NCBI RefSeq assembly: GCF_900109075.1
Contig: NZ_FNYS01000012.1
Location: 1 to 64,000 of the forward strand
Source of the DNA: Myroides marinus
GTDB lineage: Bacteria; Bacteroidota; Bacteroidia; Flavobacteriales; Flavobacteriaceae
Reading direction: 5' to 3'
Length of the DNA: 64,000 nucleotides
Part shown: in pieces, positions 41,689-51,371 of the stretch
Layout: each line of letters begins with the position of its first letter
How positions within the stretch are numbered: the first letter of the stretch is position 1
Notes under the pieces: model-generated
What the model saw: the letters and a program-made list of their open reading frames with translations, nothing else
Told to the model about the DNA's origin: nothing
Database searches by the model: none
Program-made: the position numbers and the translations under genes

Positions 41689-43230
41689 ATGTTAATAAAA
41701 GTATTTGGAAGTGCAGTATTTGGGATAGAGGCTACCACTATTACAGTAGAGGTTCATATCGATAGTGGTATAGGATATCACTTAGTAGGATTGCCAGATA
41801 GTGCTATTAAAGAGAGTAGTTATAGGATAGCTGCTGCACTTAAGAATAATGAATATAAGTTTCCTGGTAAGAAGATCACTATTAATCTAGCTCCTGCTAA
41901 TCTGAGAAAAGAAGGCTCAGCTTATGATTTAGTGATAGCTATAGGTATCCTAGCAGCGTCTAATCAGATTTCACTTAGTGAAGAACTATCTGATTATATT
42001 ATTATGGGAGAATTGTCTTTAGATGGTAGTATACAGTGTATTAATGGAGCACTACCTATTGCTATTAAAGCTAAGGAAGAAGGATTTAAAGGTATTATTA
42101 TTCCTAAAGAGAATGAGAAAGAAGCAGCTATTGTAGAAGGGTTAGAGGTTTATGGTGTGAGTAATATTAGTGAAGTTATACAGTTTTTAGAAGGAAGGGG
42201 AGAGTTAACTCCAGTGCATATTGATCTAGATGAAATGTTTAACTCAGAGGCAGAACAACATTTAGAAATAGACTTTAAAGATGTAAAGGGACAAGATAGT
42301 ATTAAAAGGGCTATGGAGATAGCAGCTGCAGGAGGACATAATATCATATTGATAGGGCCTCCTGGGGCTGGTAAGACTATGCTAGCTAAGAGATTGCCGA
42401 GTATATTGCCTGCTATGACTCTAGATGAGGCATTAGAGACTACAAAAATACACAGTGTAGTAGGTAAAGCTAAAGACTGTGGATTGATGCGTACTCGGCC
42501 TTTTAGGAGTCCACACCACACTGCCTCTAGCGTTGCACTAGTAGAAGGGGGGACTTATCCACAGCCTGGGGAAATATCGTTAGTGCATAATGGGGTGTTG
42601 TTTTTAGACGAACTACCAGAGTTTAAAAGAGAAGTACTGGAAGTAATGAGGCAACCTTTAGAGGATAGGGAAGTGACAATATCGAGAGCTAAGTTTACAA
42701 TTACTTATCCTTCTTCTTTTATGTTAGTGGCTAGTATGAATCCTAGTCCTAGTGGATACTTTAATGATCCGAATGCACCTGTGAAATCAACACAAACTGA
42801 AATGCAACGTTACTTAAGTAAGATATCAAGTCCTCTATTAGACAGAATAGATATTCATATAGAAGTAAACCCTGTGCCATTTGAACGATTATCAGATACT
42901 CAATTATCAGAACCGAGTAAGAGTATTAGAGAGCGTGTAGTAGAAGCTAGGAATATACAATCAAGTAGATTTGCTAATCACAAAGGGGTACATTATAATG
43001 CACAGATGAATACAGCTCTGCTAAGAAAGTATTGTGCATTAGAGGAAGATTCGCTTAGCTTGCTAAAAAGGGCTATGGAGAAGCTTAATTTATCCGCTAG
43101 AGCTTATGATAGAATACTAAAGGTATCTCGTACAATAGCGGATTTGGATAAGGCTGAAAATATAATGCCCCAGCATATAGCTGAGGCAATACAGTATCGT
43201 AGTTTAGATAGAGAGGGCTGGCTAGGCTAG
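41689..43230 (+). CDS. YifB/ComM-family Mg-chelatase-like AAA+ ATPase
   Basis: A cytoplasmic hexameric ATPase of 513 residues. An N-terminal Lon-like S5 domain (about 1-165) is followed by the MgCS/ChlI AAA+ module: Walker A GPPGAGKT (224-231), Walker B LFLDELPEF, and sensor region VASMNPSPSGYF. The C-terminal MgCS helical domain ends in AEAIQYRSLDR. ComM homologues promote branch migration of integrating DNA in natural transformation; whether that holds here is inference. Its last nine bases overlap the end of the convergent membrane protein gene. Confidence 0.93.
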   Translation: MLIKVFGSAVFGIEATTITVEVHIDSGIGYHLVGLPDSAIKESSYRIAAALKNNEYKFPGKKITINLAPANLRKEGSAYDLVIAIGILAASNQISLSEELSDYIIMGELSLDGSIQCINGALPIAIKAKEEGFKGIIIPKENEKEAAIVEGLEVYGVSNISEVIQFLEGRGELTPVHIDLDEMFNSEAEQHLEIDFKDVKGQDSIKRAMEIAAAGGHNIILIGPPGAGKTMLAKRLPSILPAMTLDEALETTKIHSVVGKAKDCGLMRTRPFRSPHHTASSVALVEGGTYPQPGEISLVHNGVLFLDELPEFKREVLEVMRQPLEDREVTISRAKFTITYPSSFMLVASMNPSPSGYFNDPNAPVKSTQTEMQRYLSKISSPLLDRIDIHIEVNPVPFERLSDTQLSEPSKSIRERVVEARNIQSSRFANHKGVHYNAQMNTALLRKYCALEEDSLSLLKRAMEKLNLSARAYDRILKVSRTIADLDKAENIMPQHIAEAIQYRSLDREGWLG

Positions 43231-44004
43231 CTCTTTCTCTTCTTCTAAATTATATCCAATGACTTGTTTATACAGTACAAAGTAAACTGCAAATAAGTAA
43301 GGTAAAACAAATAGAATACCAATGATAAAAAGGAATAAACCACTTATCAAAAAGAAGTAGTTTAATACTACAATTAGTATAATCGGTATCGGTTGTTTAT
43401 TGACAACCATAATACTGTTTTTTAAAGCAGTAAATGGGTTTTGATTACCAAATATGATTAATGGTATCGTAAAGATAGTTAAGATATTCGCTATACAATT
43501 AATAGCCATAGAAACCATCTCTAGATTCATTAGTTTTAAAGGAACAGTAATTCCCATAAAGATTAATGAAATAATTAATTGGATAATAAATACATATAAC
43601 CCTTTCTTATTAAAGAAGTATTTGAAAGCACTTCCTATTGATGGTACTTTATTAAGAGATACATCAGCATTCATTTTGTAAAACCCAGCGATAAGTACAT
43701 TCCCTAAAGCATTACTTACAGCTGCGAATAGTAAGTAGTAGTAGAAGTAAGGTGGTTCTGCTATCATATTAAGCAGCTCTACCATTTGTTGTTGTAAGAC
43801 TTCTTGATCTTGAGAGAAGTTCATTAACTTGCTTAAAATCATCGATCCAATAATTGCATATGCTAAGAATGATGTCATTAATGCTGTAATTACTAGTAAG
43901 AAAGTCTTCTTATAGTAAGTAGCAGCTTCACCCATTACTTGAAAAGGGATTACAGTATAGCTGTTTTGTTTAATGTTGTTGAGTATATCTTTTAAGTTTG
44001 TCAT
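43222..44004 (-). CDS. Polytopic membrane protein of unknown function
   Basis: 260 residues with about six hydrophobic segments (near 33-57, 85-108, 133-155, 165-190, 205-222 and 225-245). No catalytic motif is recognisable. It resembles the membrane part of glycerophosphodiester phosphodiesterase-associated or YciC-like families in general layout only (a Phe-Lys-Tyr-Phe, FKYF, segment after a soluble loop). The stop overlaps that of yifB by nine bases, with no hairpin terminator between them. Confidence 0.75.
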   Translation of the reverse strand: MTNLKDILNNIKQNSYTVIPFQVMGEAATYYKKTFLLVITALMTSFLAYAIIGSMILSKLMNFSQDQEVLQQQMVELLNMIAEPPYFYYYLLFAAVSNALGNVLIAGFYKMNADVSLNKVPSIGSAFKYFFNKKGLYVFIIQLIISLIFMGITVPLKLMNLEMVSMAINCIANILTIFTIPLIIFGNQNPFTALKNSIMVVNKQPIPIILIVVLNYFFLISGLFLFIIGILFVLPYLFAVYFVLYKQVIGYNLEEEKELA

Positions 44005-44078
44005 AGGATTAGGCTCTGTTAAAGAGTCTTTTTTAATATTTAATCAAATAATTGCTAAACAAGTATCTGAGGGGATTA

Positions 44079-44936
44079 TTATCGTATAAAGTCGAATGTA
44101 TTACCTTGTTTGATATCAGCAGTTTCAAAACCTTTCATAAACCATTCCTTGCGTTGCTTAGATGTTCCATGAGTAAATGAATCAGGATTAACTTGTCCTG
44201 TTACTCTTTTTTGGATGGCATCGTCTCCTACAGCTTGAGCAGCACTTAAAGCAATATCAATGTCTTTAGCATCTAGGTATTTCTGATTGTATTTAGCCCA
44301 TACACCTGCATAGAAGTCAGCTTGTAGTTCTAATCCTACAGATAGTTTATTAGCTTCTTTTTTACTCATTCCTTGTTGAGCTTGGTGTACTTTACTATTC
44401 GTACCTAATAACGTCTGTACGTGATGTCCTACTTCGTGAGCAATAACATAAGCAATAGCGAAGTTACCTCTCTCAGCACCGAATCGCGTATGTAGTTCTT
44501 CAAAAAAGCGCAAGTCCATATATACAGTTTCATCAGCAGGACAGTAAAACGGACCTACATCAGCTGTAGCACTACCACACTGAGTGTTAACTTTATCGTC
44601 AAATAGCTCCATCTTAGGTTCACGGTATTGCATACCGTTTTCTTTAAAAACTTTATGCCATACATCTTCTGTATCTGCAAACATAACAGCCACCATTTTA
44701 CCCATGTCAACTTCTTCTTGAGACAGTTGTCTAGTATCCACTTGTTCTGTTTGTCCACTATCACCACCCATTTGTTCGATAACAGGAGCGATTTGTTTAC
44801 CTGTTTCTCCTCCAAATAGATAAAGTAGTGTAGCAATAATACCTATTAGTCCACCTCCAAGAGCGGTTTTACCTGCAGCAGATTTACCTCTGTTATCTGT
44901 TACGTTTTTACTTTCTCTTCTACCTTCCCATTTCAT
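44079..44936 (-). CDS. ypfJ: Neutral zinc metallopeptidase, YpfJ family
   Basis: A membrane-anchored predicted metalloprotease, 285 residues. The opening MKWEGRRESKNVTDNRG, a glycine-rich membrane helix (about 24-42), HExxH in HEVGHHVQ (167-174) and the later glutamate in LELQADFYAGVWA are all family hallmarks. CGSATADVGPFYCPAD (120-134) is the typical segment before the helix. Own promoter TATTTTTG 19 bases upstream. Substrate unknown; the E. coli homologue is an uncharacterised putative peptidase. Confidence 0.93.
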   Translation of the reverse strand: MKWEGRRESKNVTDNRGKSAAGKTALGGGLIGIIATLLYLFGGETGKQIAPVIEQMGGDSGQTEQVDTRQLSQEEVDMGKMVAVMFADTEDVWHKVFKENGMQYREPKMELFDDKVNTQCGSATADVGPFYCPADETVYMDLRFFEELHTRFGAERGNFAIAYVIAHEVGHHVQTLLGTNSKVHQAQQGMSKKEANKLSVGLELQADFYAGVWAKYNQKYLDAKDIDIALSAAQAVGDDAIQKRVTGQVNPDSFTHGTSKQRKEWFMKGFETADIKQGNTFDFIR

Positions 44937-44954
44937 AATGAAAAATTTTTATTG

Positions 44955-44987
44955 CAAAAATAGGAAAAATAGGGGAGTGTCTATCAA
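44955..44987 (-). promoter_or_regulatory. Promoter of ypfJ
   Basis: Minus strand: TTG (44985-44987), 22-base spacer, TATTTTTG (44955-44962). The ATG follows 18 bases later. Confidence 0.65.
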
Positions 44988-45028
44988 ATAATGCGAATAT
45001 TGAGAAAAGTTGAGTATGTGAATAAAAA

Positions 45029-45061
45029 ATCCCTTTCTAAAAAGTATTTTCAGAAAGGGAT
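45029..45061 (-). terminator. Terminator of the TonB receptor gene
   Basis: Stem ATCCCTTTCT / AGAAAGGGAT with a 13-base AT-rich loop; T run on the minus strand. Confidence 0.8.
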
Positions 45062-45086
45062 AATTTAGTTAAATGATGTGCTTGAC

Positions 45087-47492
45087 TTAGAATGTATATG
45101 CTAAACTAAGTTTAAAAGATAGAGGGGTGGTAGCTCTCCATCCATAGTGAGAATATCCCCAAGCACCAGGGAAATGACCAACATAGTTATATCTGTCAGT
45201 AATATTGTTCACAATAAGATTAAATGCATAGTTGTTCTTTTTATATGATACACCACCATCAAGGGTGAAGTAGTCATCTGGTAAGAATTTTTTAGCTTGT
45301 ACAGGTGCTTGTGAACGATCTTTTTGATATTGATAACCAAGGGAGAATCCTAAACCTTCAAGTGCCCCAGATGGAACTCTATACGTTAACCAAGCATTAG
45401 TGCTATGCTTTGCTGTCCCAGGAAGAAGTTGTCCTTTTTTACTAGGGTTATTATCTTTAGTAATCTTTGCGTCTGTATAAGAGTAATTCATTGTTAGGGT
45501 TAATCCTTCAGTGATTTGCCCATTTAAGTCAAATTCAACTCCTTTAGAAGTAGCTTGACCACTCTGTACCATGATTTGATTGTTAGCAAATGGATCGCGT
45601 GGAGTAAGAATATTAGTTTTATCTACTTGGTAGAATGCTAATGAGGTAAATAGTTTTTTCTCAAACCAGGTTTTTTTAAGACCAAACTCTTTATTCGTTC
45701 CTTTAGAAGGATCTGCTGCTTTGTTGTTTTCTAATATTCCTGTTTGCTCTTGGAAGCTTTGGTCATATAAAGCATAAGCAGAGAATGATGGTGAAATATT
45801 ATAAGTAACACTAAAGCGTGGTGTATAAGCTTGGTTTTTTACTACATCTCCTTTAGCAGCACTAGTTGTTTTTTCTGTTGAGGTATAACGTACTCCAAAT
45901 CCTAAACGAAGTTTTTCATCTAATAATAGTACTTCATCTTGTACATATAATGAGATATAGCTATACTCTTGTATGTTTCCTGCAGCGCGCTCTCTTAATG
46001 AACGAGAACGGTCATAAGTAGGAATATCTTTTTTAGTTAGTTTTCCATAAATTGGATTATAGATATTAAACAAAGGACCTACAGGAATTGCGTTACCATC
46101 TTTATCTGCAACTTCTGACCAATCTGCCATATGTTCTTTTTGTCCCATATCTAAACCGAATAGGATATTGTTTTTGATTTTATCGGTGATATTAAACTTA
46201 CCATTCATGTATACTTGTCCAACTTTTGCAGAGTTGTATGCGTCATTTACAGATAATGCACGTTGTACATTACCCTTGTCATCAATAGAGTTGTAGATTG
46301 AATAAAGGCTTTCTCCTTCCATTGTAGCTTCTACATAACCTAGTTTAGCAGTAAGGTTCCAATCATCATTTAATCTATGATTTAGATTAACTAAAACATT
46401 GTGTTCTTTAATAGTTGTAGGATCTATAATAGGATCTGAGAAAGTGAACTTGCGAGGTAGTTCCTTAAACTCATTTTTAGAATATGCATATTTAGAGAAA
46501 CCTCCTTCAAATTCGTTTGAGTTGAATATGTATTCGAAAGTAACATTAGTATCATCACTGATGTTATATTTTAAGGAAGGAGCAAATGATAGGTAATTAT
46601 TCTTGTTATATAATTGGAAAGAGCTCGTTTTTGTGGCCATTCCGTTTAAGCGAAATAGTAATTTATCATCTTTAGTAAGTTTATTGTCTATATCAACTTC
46701 TGCTCTATACAGATTAAAGCTACCTAGTATTGTTTTGACTGTAGTTTTGTTTGTACCCATCGGTTTTTTAGTAACGATGTTATAGAAACCACCAGGTTGA
46801 GTATTTCCCATCATAAAACCTGCTGGTCCTTTTACAAACTCAACTCTTTCTATGAATGTATTATCTTCTCTTATCGGCCCAAAACTTCCAGATATATCCA
46901 TACCATTACGCAGATTGCTAGCTCCATAGCCACGTACATATATACCTGCACTAGCTTGTTCTTGGTGTAATACTGATCTAACTCCACTTACGTTTTGTGC
47001 TATGGCATCACTCATCGTCATACTAATTTGGTCATCCATAAGCCCTCTATCTACTACTTGTATATTTTGTGGTACATCTAATAGGTTAGCAGCTGTTCTA
47101 AGTGAAGACGATGAACGTATATTCTTATTTGTATTGATAACTACAGCATCTAATGTAGTGTTAGAATCATCAAATAACATAAAGTCTTTTGATAAAGTTT
47201 GATCAGCTGTTATCGTGATACTATCTCTTACAGCAGTGTTTTTATACTGCACTGTAATAAGGTATTTACCTGTTTTTATATTTTCGAATAGGTAATTACC
47301 ATTATTATCTGTTATTGTTTTAAATAGATTATTGTTTAAAGTCACGTTAGTACCAACAAGTTTCTCTTGTGTATGACTTACTATTGTTCCTTTTATTCCT
47401 CCATTATCTTGTGCATATAGCCCTAGAGTACTTATTAAAAGTCCTGCAAGTAATGATTTTTGTGTAGTGTTAATTAAAAATAACGTTTTCAT
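45087..47492 (-). CDS. TonB-dependent siderophore receptor
   Basis: An outer-membrane iron-siderophore importer of 801 residues. A signal peptide (to about 27, LGLYAQ) precedes a carboxypeptidase-regulatory-like beta-sandwich (GGIKGTIVSHTQEKLVGTNVTL, 31-115), then the plug (VPQNIQVVDRGLMDDQ...GVRSVLHQEQASAGIYVRGYG...RVEFVKGPAGFMMGNTQPGGFYNIVTKKP) and a 22-strand barrel ending in the terminal phenylalanine of SLAYTF. The plug is of the FhuA/FpvA siderophore class. TACTTTTG at 47533-47540 is a likely -7 box. A divergent AraC regulator lies 120 bases away, as in PchR/FptA pairs. Confidence 0.93.
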   Translation of the reverse strand: MKTLFLINTTQKSLLAGLLISTLGLYAQDNGGIKGTIVSHTQEKLVGTNVTLNNNLFKTITDNNGNYLFENIKTGKYLITVQYKNTAVRDSITITADQTLSKDFMLFDDSNTTLDAVVINTNKNIRSSSSLRTAANLLDVPQNIQVVDRGLMDDQISMTMSDAIAQNVSGVRSVLHQEQASAGIYVRGYGASNLRNGMDISGSFGPIREDNTFIERVEFVKGPAGFMMGNTQPGGFYNIVTKKPMGTNKTTVKTILGSFNLYRAEVDIDNKLTKDDKLLFRLNGMATKTSSFQLYNKNNYLSFAPSLKYNISDDTNVTFEYIFNSNEFEGGFSKYAYSKNEFKELPRKFTFSDPIIDPTTIKEHNVLVNLNHRLNDDWNLTAKLGYVEATMEGESLYSIYNSIDDKGNVQRALSVNDAYNSAKVGQVYMNGKFNITDKIKNNILFGLDMGQKEHMADWSEVADKDGNAIPVGPLFNIYNPIYGKLTKKDIPTYDRSRSLRERAAGNIQEYSYISLYVQDEVLLLDEKLRLGFGVRYTSTEKTTSAAKGDVVKNQAYTPRFSVTYNISPSFSAYALYDQSFQEQTGILENNKAADPSKGTNKEFGLKKTWFEKKLFTSLAFYQVDKTNILTPRDPFANNQIMVQSGQATSKGVEFDLNGQITEGLTLTMNYSYTDAKITKDNNPSKKGQLLPGTAKHSTNAWLTYRVPSGALEGLGFSLGYQYQKDRSQAPVQAKKFLPDDYFTLDGGVSYKKNNYAFNLIVNNITDRYNYVGHFPGAWGYSHYGWRATTPLSFKLSLAYTF

Positions 47493-47532
47493 TATTTAGT
47501 TAATTTAGATTGAATAAATTTGAAGTCGGAAG

Positions 47533-47540
47533 CAAAAGTA
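47533..47540 (-). promoter_or_regulatory. -7 element of the TonB receptor gene
   Basis: TACTTTTG on the minus strand, about 40 bases before the receptor ATG, in the gap shared with the AraC regulator. The nearest TTG is not at ideal spacing (26), which fits an activator-dependent promoter. Confidence 0.5.
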
Positions 47541-47611
47541 TATTCATTGGCAAGGAATAGCTTAGCCAAAAGGGAATAAAAAATAGCATTTTAGTAATCT
47601 AATAGTAGTAT

Positions 47612-48589
47612 ATGGGAAGAGGAGAAGAGATAGTAGAGTTTTTTGAAGTCGAAAATATGGTGACCAAAGAGATGTACCAGAGTAAGAAAGAACTTACTAA
47701 TGATGTTGGTACTTTTATTACTTACCATATTTTTGATTGTGCAGATATTATAATCAGACAATACTATTTAAAGTATAATCAAGACTATGCATTACATTAT
47801 GTATTTGAGGAAACGGAATTTATTGAATTGAGTTTTTTCTTTGGTAAGCATATTGTTAAAGATGTGATTAATGGTAAGCATAATCGCTATTTACCTTTTC
47901 ATTGTTATTTGAGTTATTTAAAGTCTGGATCTACAGCTGATGTCGTTTTTGAAAAAGATGCAGTGTATGAGCATTTAGACATTTATTTACCTCTAGATTT
48001 CTTTAAGGAATGGGAACAATATGATGAGACTATTGCGGAATTCACTAATGCTATTAAAACTAATGAATCACATCGATTGATTAAAGATGTTAAGCTTACG
48101 CAGGAGTTATTAATATTATCTAATGAAATAAAGACATGTAGTTATAAAGGTGTCTCTAGAGAAATCTTTGTGAAAAGTAAAGTATTAGAGATTATAGCTG
48201 TATTACTTAATGAAAGAGAACAACGAGTAGAGGTGTGCTCAAAATTACAGTTAGGTATTAAGTTAACCGAAGAGGATGAGGGAGTATTGTCTAAGGTAAA
48301 AGATTTTATTGATTTGAATTATAGAGAGTTTTATACCACTGAAGAGTTGTCTAAGATGTTCTTTATAAATGAGTATAAATTAAAGAGAGGTTTTAAGCAT
48401 TTATACAATCTAGGATTATTTGAGTATGCTCAACATAGAAGAATGAATATCGCTATTGAGAAACTAGAAGAAGCATGTTATACGATAACAGAGATAGCTT
48501 TTGACTTAGGATATTCATCATCTGTTGCTTTCTCTAAAGCGTTTAAGAAGCATTATGGTTATCCTCCAAAGAAATTCTTTCTGAATTAA
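47612..48589 (+). CDS. AraC-family transcriptional regulator, PchR-like
   Basis: A DNA-binding regulator of 325 residues. The N-terminal part (1-210) is the effector domain; the C-terminal double helix-turn-helix is clear (YTTEELSKMFFINEYKLKRGFKHLYNLGLFEYAQHRRM, then YTITEIAFDLGYSSSVAFSKAFKKHYGYPPKKF). It is divergent from the TonB siderophore receptor with a 120-base shared control region, so it most likely activates that gene in response to its ligand. A second in-frame ATG at 47657 (MVTKEMYQ) is an alternative start. It ends before a terminator shared with yebC. Confidence 0.9.
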   Translation: MGRGEEIVEFFEVENMVTKEMYQSKKELTNDVGTFITYHIFDCADIIIRQYYLKYNQDYALHYVFEETEFIELSFFFGKHIVKDVINGKHNRYLPFHCYLSYLKSGSTADVVFEKDAVYEHLDIYLPLDFFKEWEQYDETIAEFTNAIKTNESHRLIKDVKLTQELLILSNEIKTCSYKGVSREIFVKSKVLEIIAVLLNEREQRVEVCSKLQLGIKLTEEDEGVLSKVKDFIDLNYREFYTTEELSKMFFINEYKLKRGFKHLYNLGLFEYAQHRRMNIAIEKLEEACYTITEIAFDLGYSSSVAFSKAFKKHYGYPPKKFFLN

Positions 48590-48597
48590 TTGATATA

Positions 48598-48632
48598 AAA
48601 AAGCGAGTTGTTTTAAACAAACAACTCGCTTT
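48598..48632. terminator. Bidirectional terminator (AraC gene / yebC)
   Basis: Stem AAAGCGAGTTGTTT / AAACAACTCGCTTT with loop TAAAC lies between the two convergent genes. Confidence 0.88.
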
Positions 48633-48654
48633 ATATTATAAATCATAATGATGA

Positions 48655-49365
48655 TTAAGCCATAGTAGTGAATACGTTTTGAACGTCATCATCCTCTTCG
48701 ATTTTATCTAATAGTTTTTCTACATCAGCCATTTCTGCTTCAGAAAGTTCCTTAGTAACCTGTGGTATTCTATCAAATCCAGAAGATAAAATTTCAATAC
48801 CTCTTCCCTCTAATTCTTTTTGGATAGAACCAAAGCTTTCGAAAGGAGCATAAATCATTACACCATCTTCATCTTCAAAGATTTCGTCGATACCAAAGTC
48901 GATTAGTTCTAATTCGAACTCTTCTAAATCTCTACCTTCTTCAGCAGGGATTCTAAAGTTACAAGTATGGTCAAACATAAATTCAACAGAACCTTGTGTT
49001 CCCATAGTACCATTACATTTGTTGAAATAACTTCTAATGTTAGCTACTGTTCTGTTGTTATTATCAGTTGCTGTTTCTATTAAGAAAGCAATTCCATGAG
49101 GACCATATCCTTCGAAGATTACTTCTTTATAGTTTTCAGTATCTTTATCTGTAGCACGTTTAATAGCACGCTCTACATTTTCTTTAGGCATATTAGCTGC
49201 CTTAGCATTTTGTATTACAGCACGAAGGCGAGAGTTAGCCTCGGGATTAGGTCCACCTTCTTTTACAGCCATTACGATATCCTTACCAATTCTTGTAAAC
49301 GTTTTTGCCATAGCAGACCAACGTTTTAGCTTACGTCCTTTTCTAAATTCAAACGCTCTTCCCAT
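48655..49365 (-). CDS. YebC/TACO1 family protein
   Basis: A cytoplasmic protein of 236 residues. The start MGRAFEFRKGRKLKRWSAMAKTFTRIGKDI is that of the family, followed by GGPNPEANSRLRAVIQNAKAANMPKENVERAIKRA and GYGPHGIAFLIETATDNNNRTVANIRSYFNK. Homologues act as transcriptional regulators (PmpR) or help ribosomes at polyproline stretches (YebC2/TACO1); which applies here cannot be told. An unusually acidic loop (EEGRDLEEFELELIDFGIDEIFEDEDG) is normal for the middle domain. Own consensus promoter at 49394-49425. Confidence 0.93.
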   Translation of the reverse strand: MGRAFEFRKGRKLKRWSAMAKTFTRIGKDIVMAVKEGGPNPEANSRLRAVIQNAKAANMPKENVERAIKRATDKDTENYKEVIFEGYGPHGIAFLIETATDNNNRTVANIRSYFNKCNGTMGTQGSVEFMFDHTCNFRIPAEEGRDLEEFELELIDFGIDEIFEDEDGVMIYAPFESFGSIQKELEGRGIEILSSGFDRIPQVTKELSEAEMADVEKLLDKIEEDDDVQNVFTTMA

Positions 49366-49393
49366 AATAATATGTTACTTAATTTTATAAATA

Positions 49394-49425
49394 CAAAAAT
49401 AGAGTATAATTCAAATATATCACAA
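49394..49425 (-). promoter_or_regulatory. Promoter of yebC
   Basis: Minus strand: TTG (49423-49425), a 21-base spacer, TATTTTTG (49394-49401). Confidence 0.6.
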
Positions 49426-49429
49426 AAAA

Positions 49430-49457
49430 AAAGGGAGCTTATTTTTAAACTCCCTTT
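49430..49457 (-). terminator. Terminator of gcvT
   Basis: Stem AAAGGGAG / CTCCCTTT with a 12-base loop; ten T on the minus strand. It overlaps the -33 region of the yebC promoter neighbourhood. Confidence 0.75.
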
Positions 49458-49466
49458 CCTTTTGTC

Positions 49467-50549
49467 TTATTTTTTATAAAATGGTGTTTTTACCACTTTT
49501 GCTTCAATATCATTTTTACGGATACGGATAAAGATTTGGCTTCCTTCAGCTGCTAAAGCTACAGGAACATACCCCATACCAATTCCTTTTCCTAAAGAAG
49601 GTGATTGTGTACCAGAAGTTACTTTACCAATAACGTTTCCTTCAGCGTCAACGATTTCGTAGTCGTGTCTTGGAATACCTTTACCGATTAATTCGAAACC
49701 TACTAATCTATTTTTGATACCTGCTTCTTTCTCAGCTTTTAAGTTATCAGAGTTGATGAAGTCTTTAGTGAATTTAGTAACCCATCCTAAACCAGCTTCT
49801 AATGGAGAAATCTCATCGTTTAGTTCGTTACCATATAAACAGTATCCCATTTCAAGACGTAACGTATCACGTGCTGCTAATCCGATAGGTTTGATTCCCC
49901 AGTTAGCACCAGCTTCAAATACTTTATTCCAAACAGTTTCTACATCTTCGTTTTTAACGTAAACTTCAAAACCTCCTGAACCTGTATAACCAGTAGCAGA
50001 GATAACAACGTCTTTAACTCCAGCGAAAGTATCGATTACGAAGTTGTAGAATTTGATATCAGCAAGGTTTACACTAGTTAAGCTTTGCATAGCCTCGATA
50101 GCCTTAGGACCTTGGATAGCTAAGATTGAGTATCCATCAGATAAGTTTTCTAAAGTAGCGTTTACATCATTATGAGAACTTACCCAGTTCCAGTCTTTCT
50201 CAATATTTGAAGCGTTTACTACCATCAAATATTCGTTTTCGTTTACTCTATAAGTAATAATGTCATCGATAACACCACCAGTAGTATTAGGGAAGTAGCA
50301 GTATTGTGCTTTTCCATCTACTAGAGTAGACGCATCATTAGAAGTAACTTTTTGGATTAATGCTAAAGCATTTGGACCTGAGATTTTAAATATCCCCATG
50401 TGAGATACATCAAATACACCAACTCCGTTTCTTACTGTTTCGTGTTCTGCATTTACTCCTTCATATTGTACAGGCATATTAAAACCTGCAAATGGAACCA
50501 TCTTAGCACCTAAAGCTTCGTGTATGTGGTTTAAAGTTACTTGTTTCAT
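49467..50549 (-). CDS. gcvT: Aminomethyltransferase (glycine cleavage T protein)
   Basis: Transfers the aminomethyl carbon from the lipoyl H protein to tetrahydrofolate, forming methylene-THF and ammonia in the cytoplasm. 360 residues, the usual length. The opening [65 protein letters not shown] and the catalytic Asp region [19 protein letters not shown] are complete. Other gcv genes are not adjacent, as in many Bacteroidota. Confidence 0.96.
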   Translation of the reverse strand: MKQVTLNHIHEALGAKMVPFAGFNMPVQYEGVNAEHETVRNGVGVFDVSHMGIFKISGPNALALIQKVTSNDASTLVDGKAQYCYFPNTTGGVIDDIITYRVNENEYLMVVNASNIEKDWNWVSSHNDVNATLENLSDGYSILAIQGPKAIEAMQSLTSVNLADIKFYNFVIDTFAGVKDVVISATGYTGSGGFEVYVKNEDVETVWNKVFEAGANWGIKPIGLAARDTLRLEMGYCLYGNELNDEISPLEAGLGWVTKFTKDFINSDNLKAEKEAGIKNRLVGFELIGKGIPRHDYEIVDAEGNVIGKVTSGTQSPSLGKGIGMGYVPVALAAEGSQIFIRIRKNDIEAKVVKTPFYKK

Positions 50550-50767
50550 TGTGTTGTTTATGATTTAATTATAATTAGGTGCTAAAGTAAGTTTTTTTTA
50601 TCTCAAATAAAAGTCATTTTACAGGAAGGTATAACGAGTTGTAGAGGTTAATATTTGTTTTGTATACATATTATATTATTTATAGATGTTAAATGTTTGA
50701 TGTTGATTTTTAATTGTTTACGTTTTTTATTAATTTAGAGGAAACCTAATTTATAAAGAACTTGATT

Positions 50768-51079
50768 ATGGAAAGAGCCCTAAAAATAGCAGTTGCACTT
50801 TTTTTGATTTTGAGTGCTTTTACATCCTCACCTGATTTTGATCTTTTAGTTGGATTTATAGTCATCGTAGCTTTAGGTATTTTGGCCTATAATTCCCACC
50901 TAAATAAGAAAGTGATTGAAATGACGATGTACCTAGTAATTATAGGAATGTTTCAACCGTTTTATGAACTACCTATCGAACCCAAAGCATGGCTTGTATT
51001 AGATATCGTGATAGCAGTAGGATTGATAATTTCTGCTTTTGTTTCACGAACTAAAGTTGTAGAAAGTAATGTATCTTAA
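50768..51079 (+). CDS. Small polytopic membrane protein, unknown function
   Basis: 103 residues with three to four hydrophobic segments (about 7-20, 26-44, 52-66, 76-92) and little else; KAWLVLDIVIAVGLIISAF is the last. PFYELPIEPKAW in the loop before it looks conserved-family-like, perhaps DUF6804, but I am not certain. The open frame begins with TTG at 50762; the ATG at 50768 (MERALKIAV) is the more likely start. Monocistronic, followed by a long terminator hairpin. Confidence 0.7.
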   Translation: MERALKIAVALFLILSAFTSSPDFDLLVGFIVIVALGILAYNSHLNKKVIEMTMYLVIIGMFQPFYELPIEPKAWLVLDIVIAVGLIISAFVSRTKVVESNVS

Positions 51080-51092
51080 CGTATAAAAACAA

Positions 51093-51140
51093 AAAAACTC
51101 CCTTTATTAAAATAGATAGTTTTAGTAGAGGGAGTTTTTT
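51093..51140 (+). terminator. Terminator of the 50768 gene
   Basis: Stem ACTCCCTTTATTAAAA / TTTTAGTAGAGGGAGT (two G-T pairs) and a run of eight T. Confidence 0.88.
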
Positions 51141-51371
51141 TTATTTAGTTTTTTGAATTAAAAAGGAGGAATATATCCTGTTAATGGCGATGATACAAGG
51201 TAAGAGGGAGTTTGGATATTATCTTTTATTTGCATTATGGTGTATTTGTTAATGAACTTAAGAGAAGTGAGGTATAAATTGATATTTAATGTTATTTTAA
51301 TGATTGATTTATTGTTAATGTATTAATTTTTTACAATCAGTTTCTTTTTATGTTAATATTTGTGTTTTTTT

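Noticed and set aside
42150..42521. 123-codon frame antisense to yifB
   Set aside because: Lies across the Walker A region of yifB; no independent promoter or motif.
50550..50767. Glycine riboswitch before gcvT
   Set aside because: The upstream 200 bases are AT-rich with no recognisable aptamer fold.
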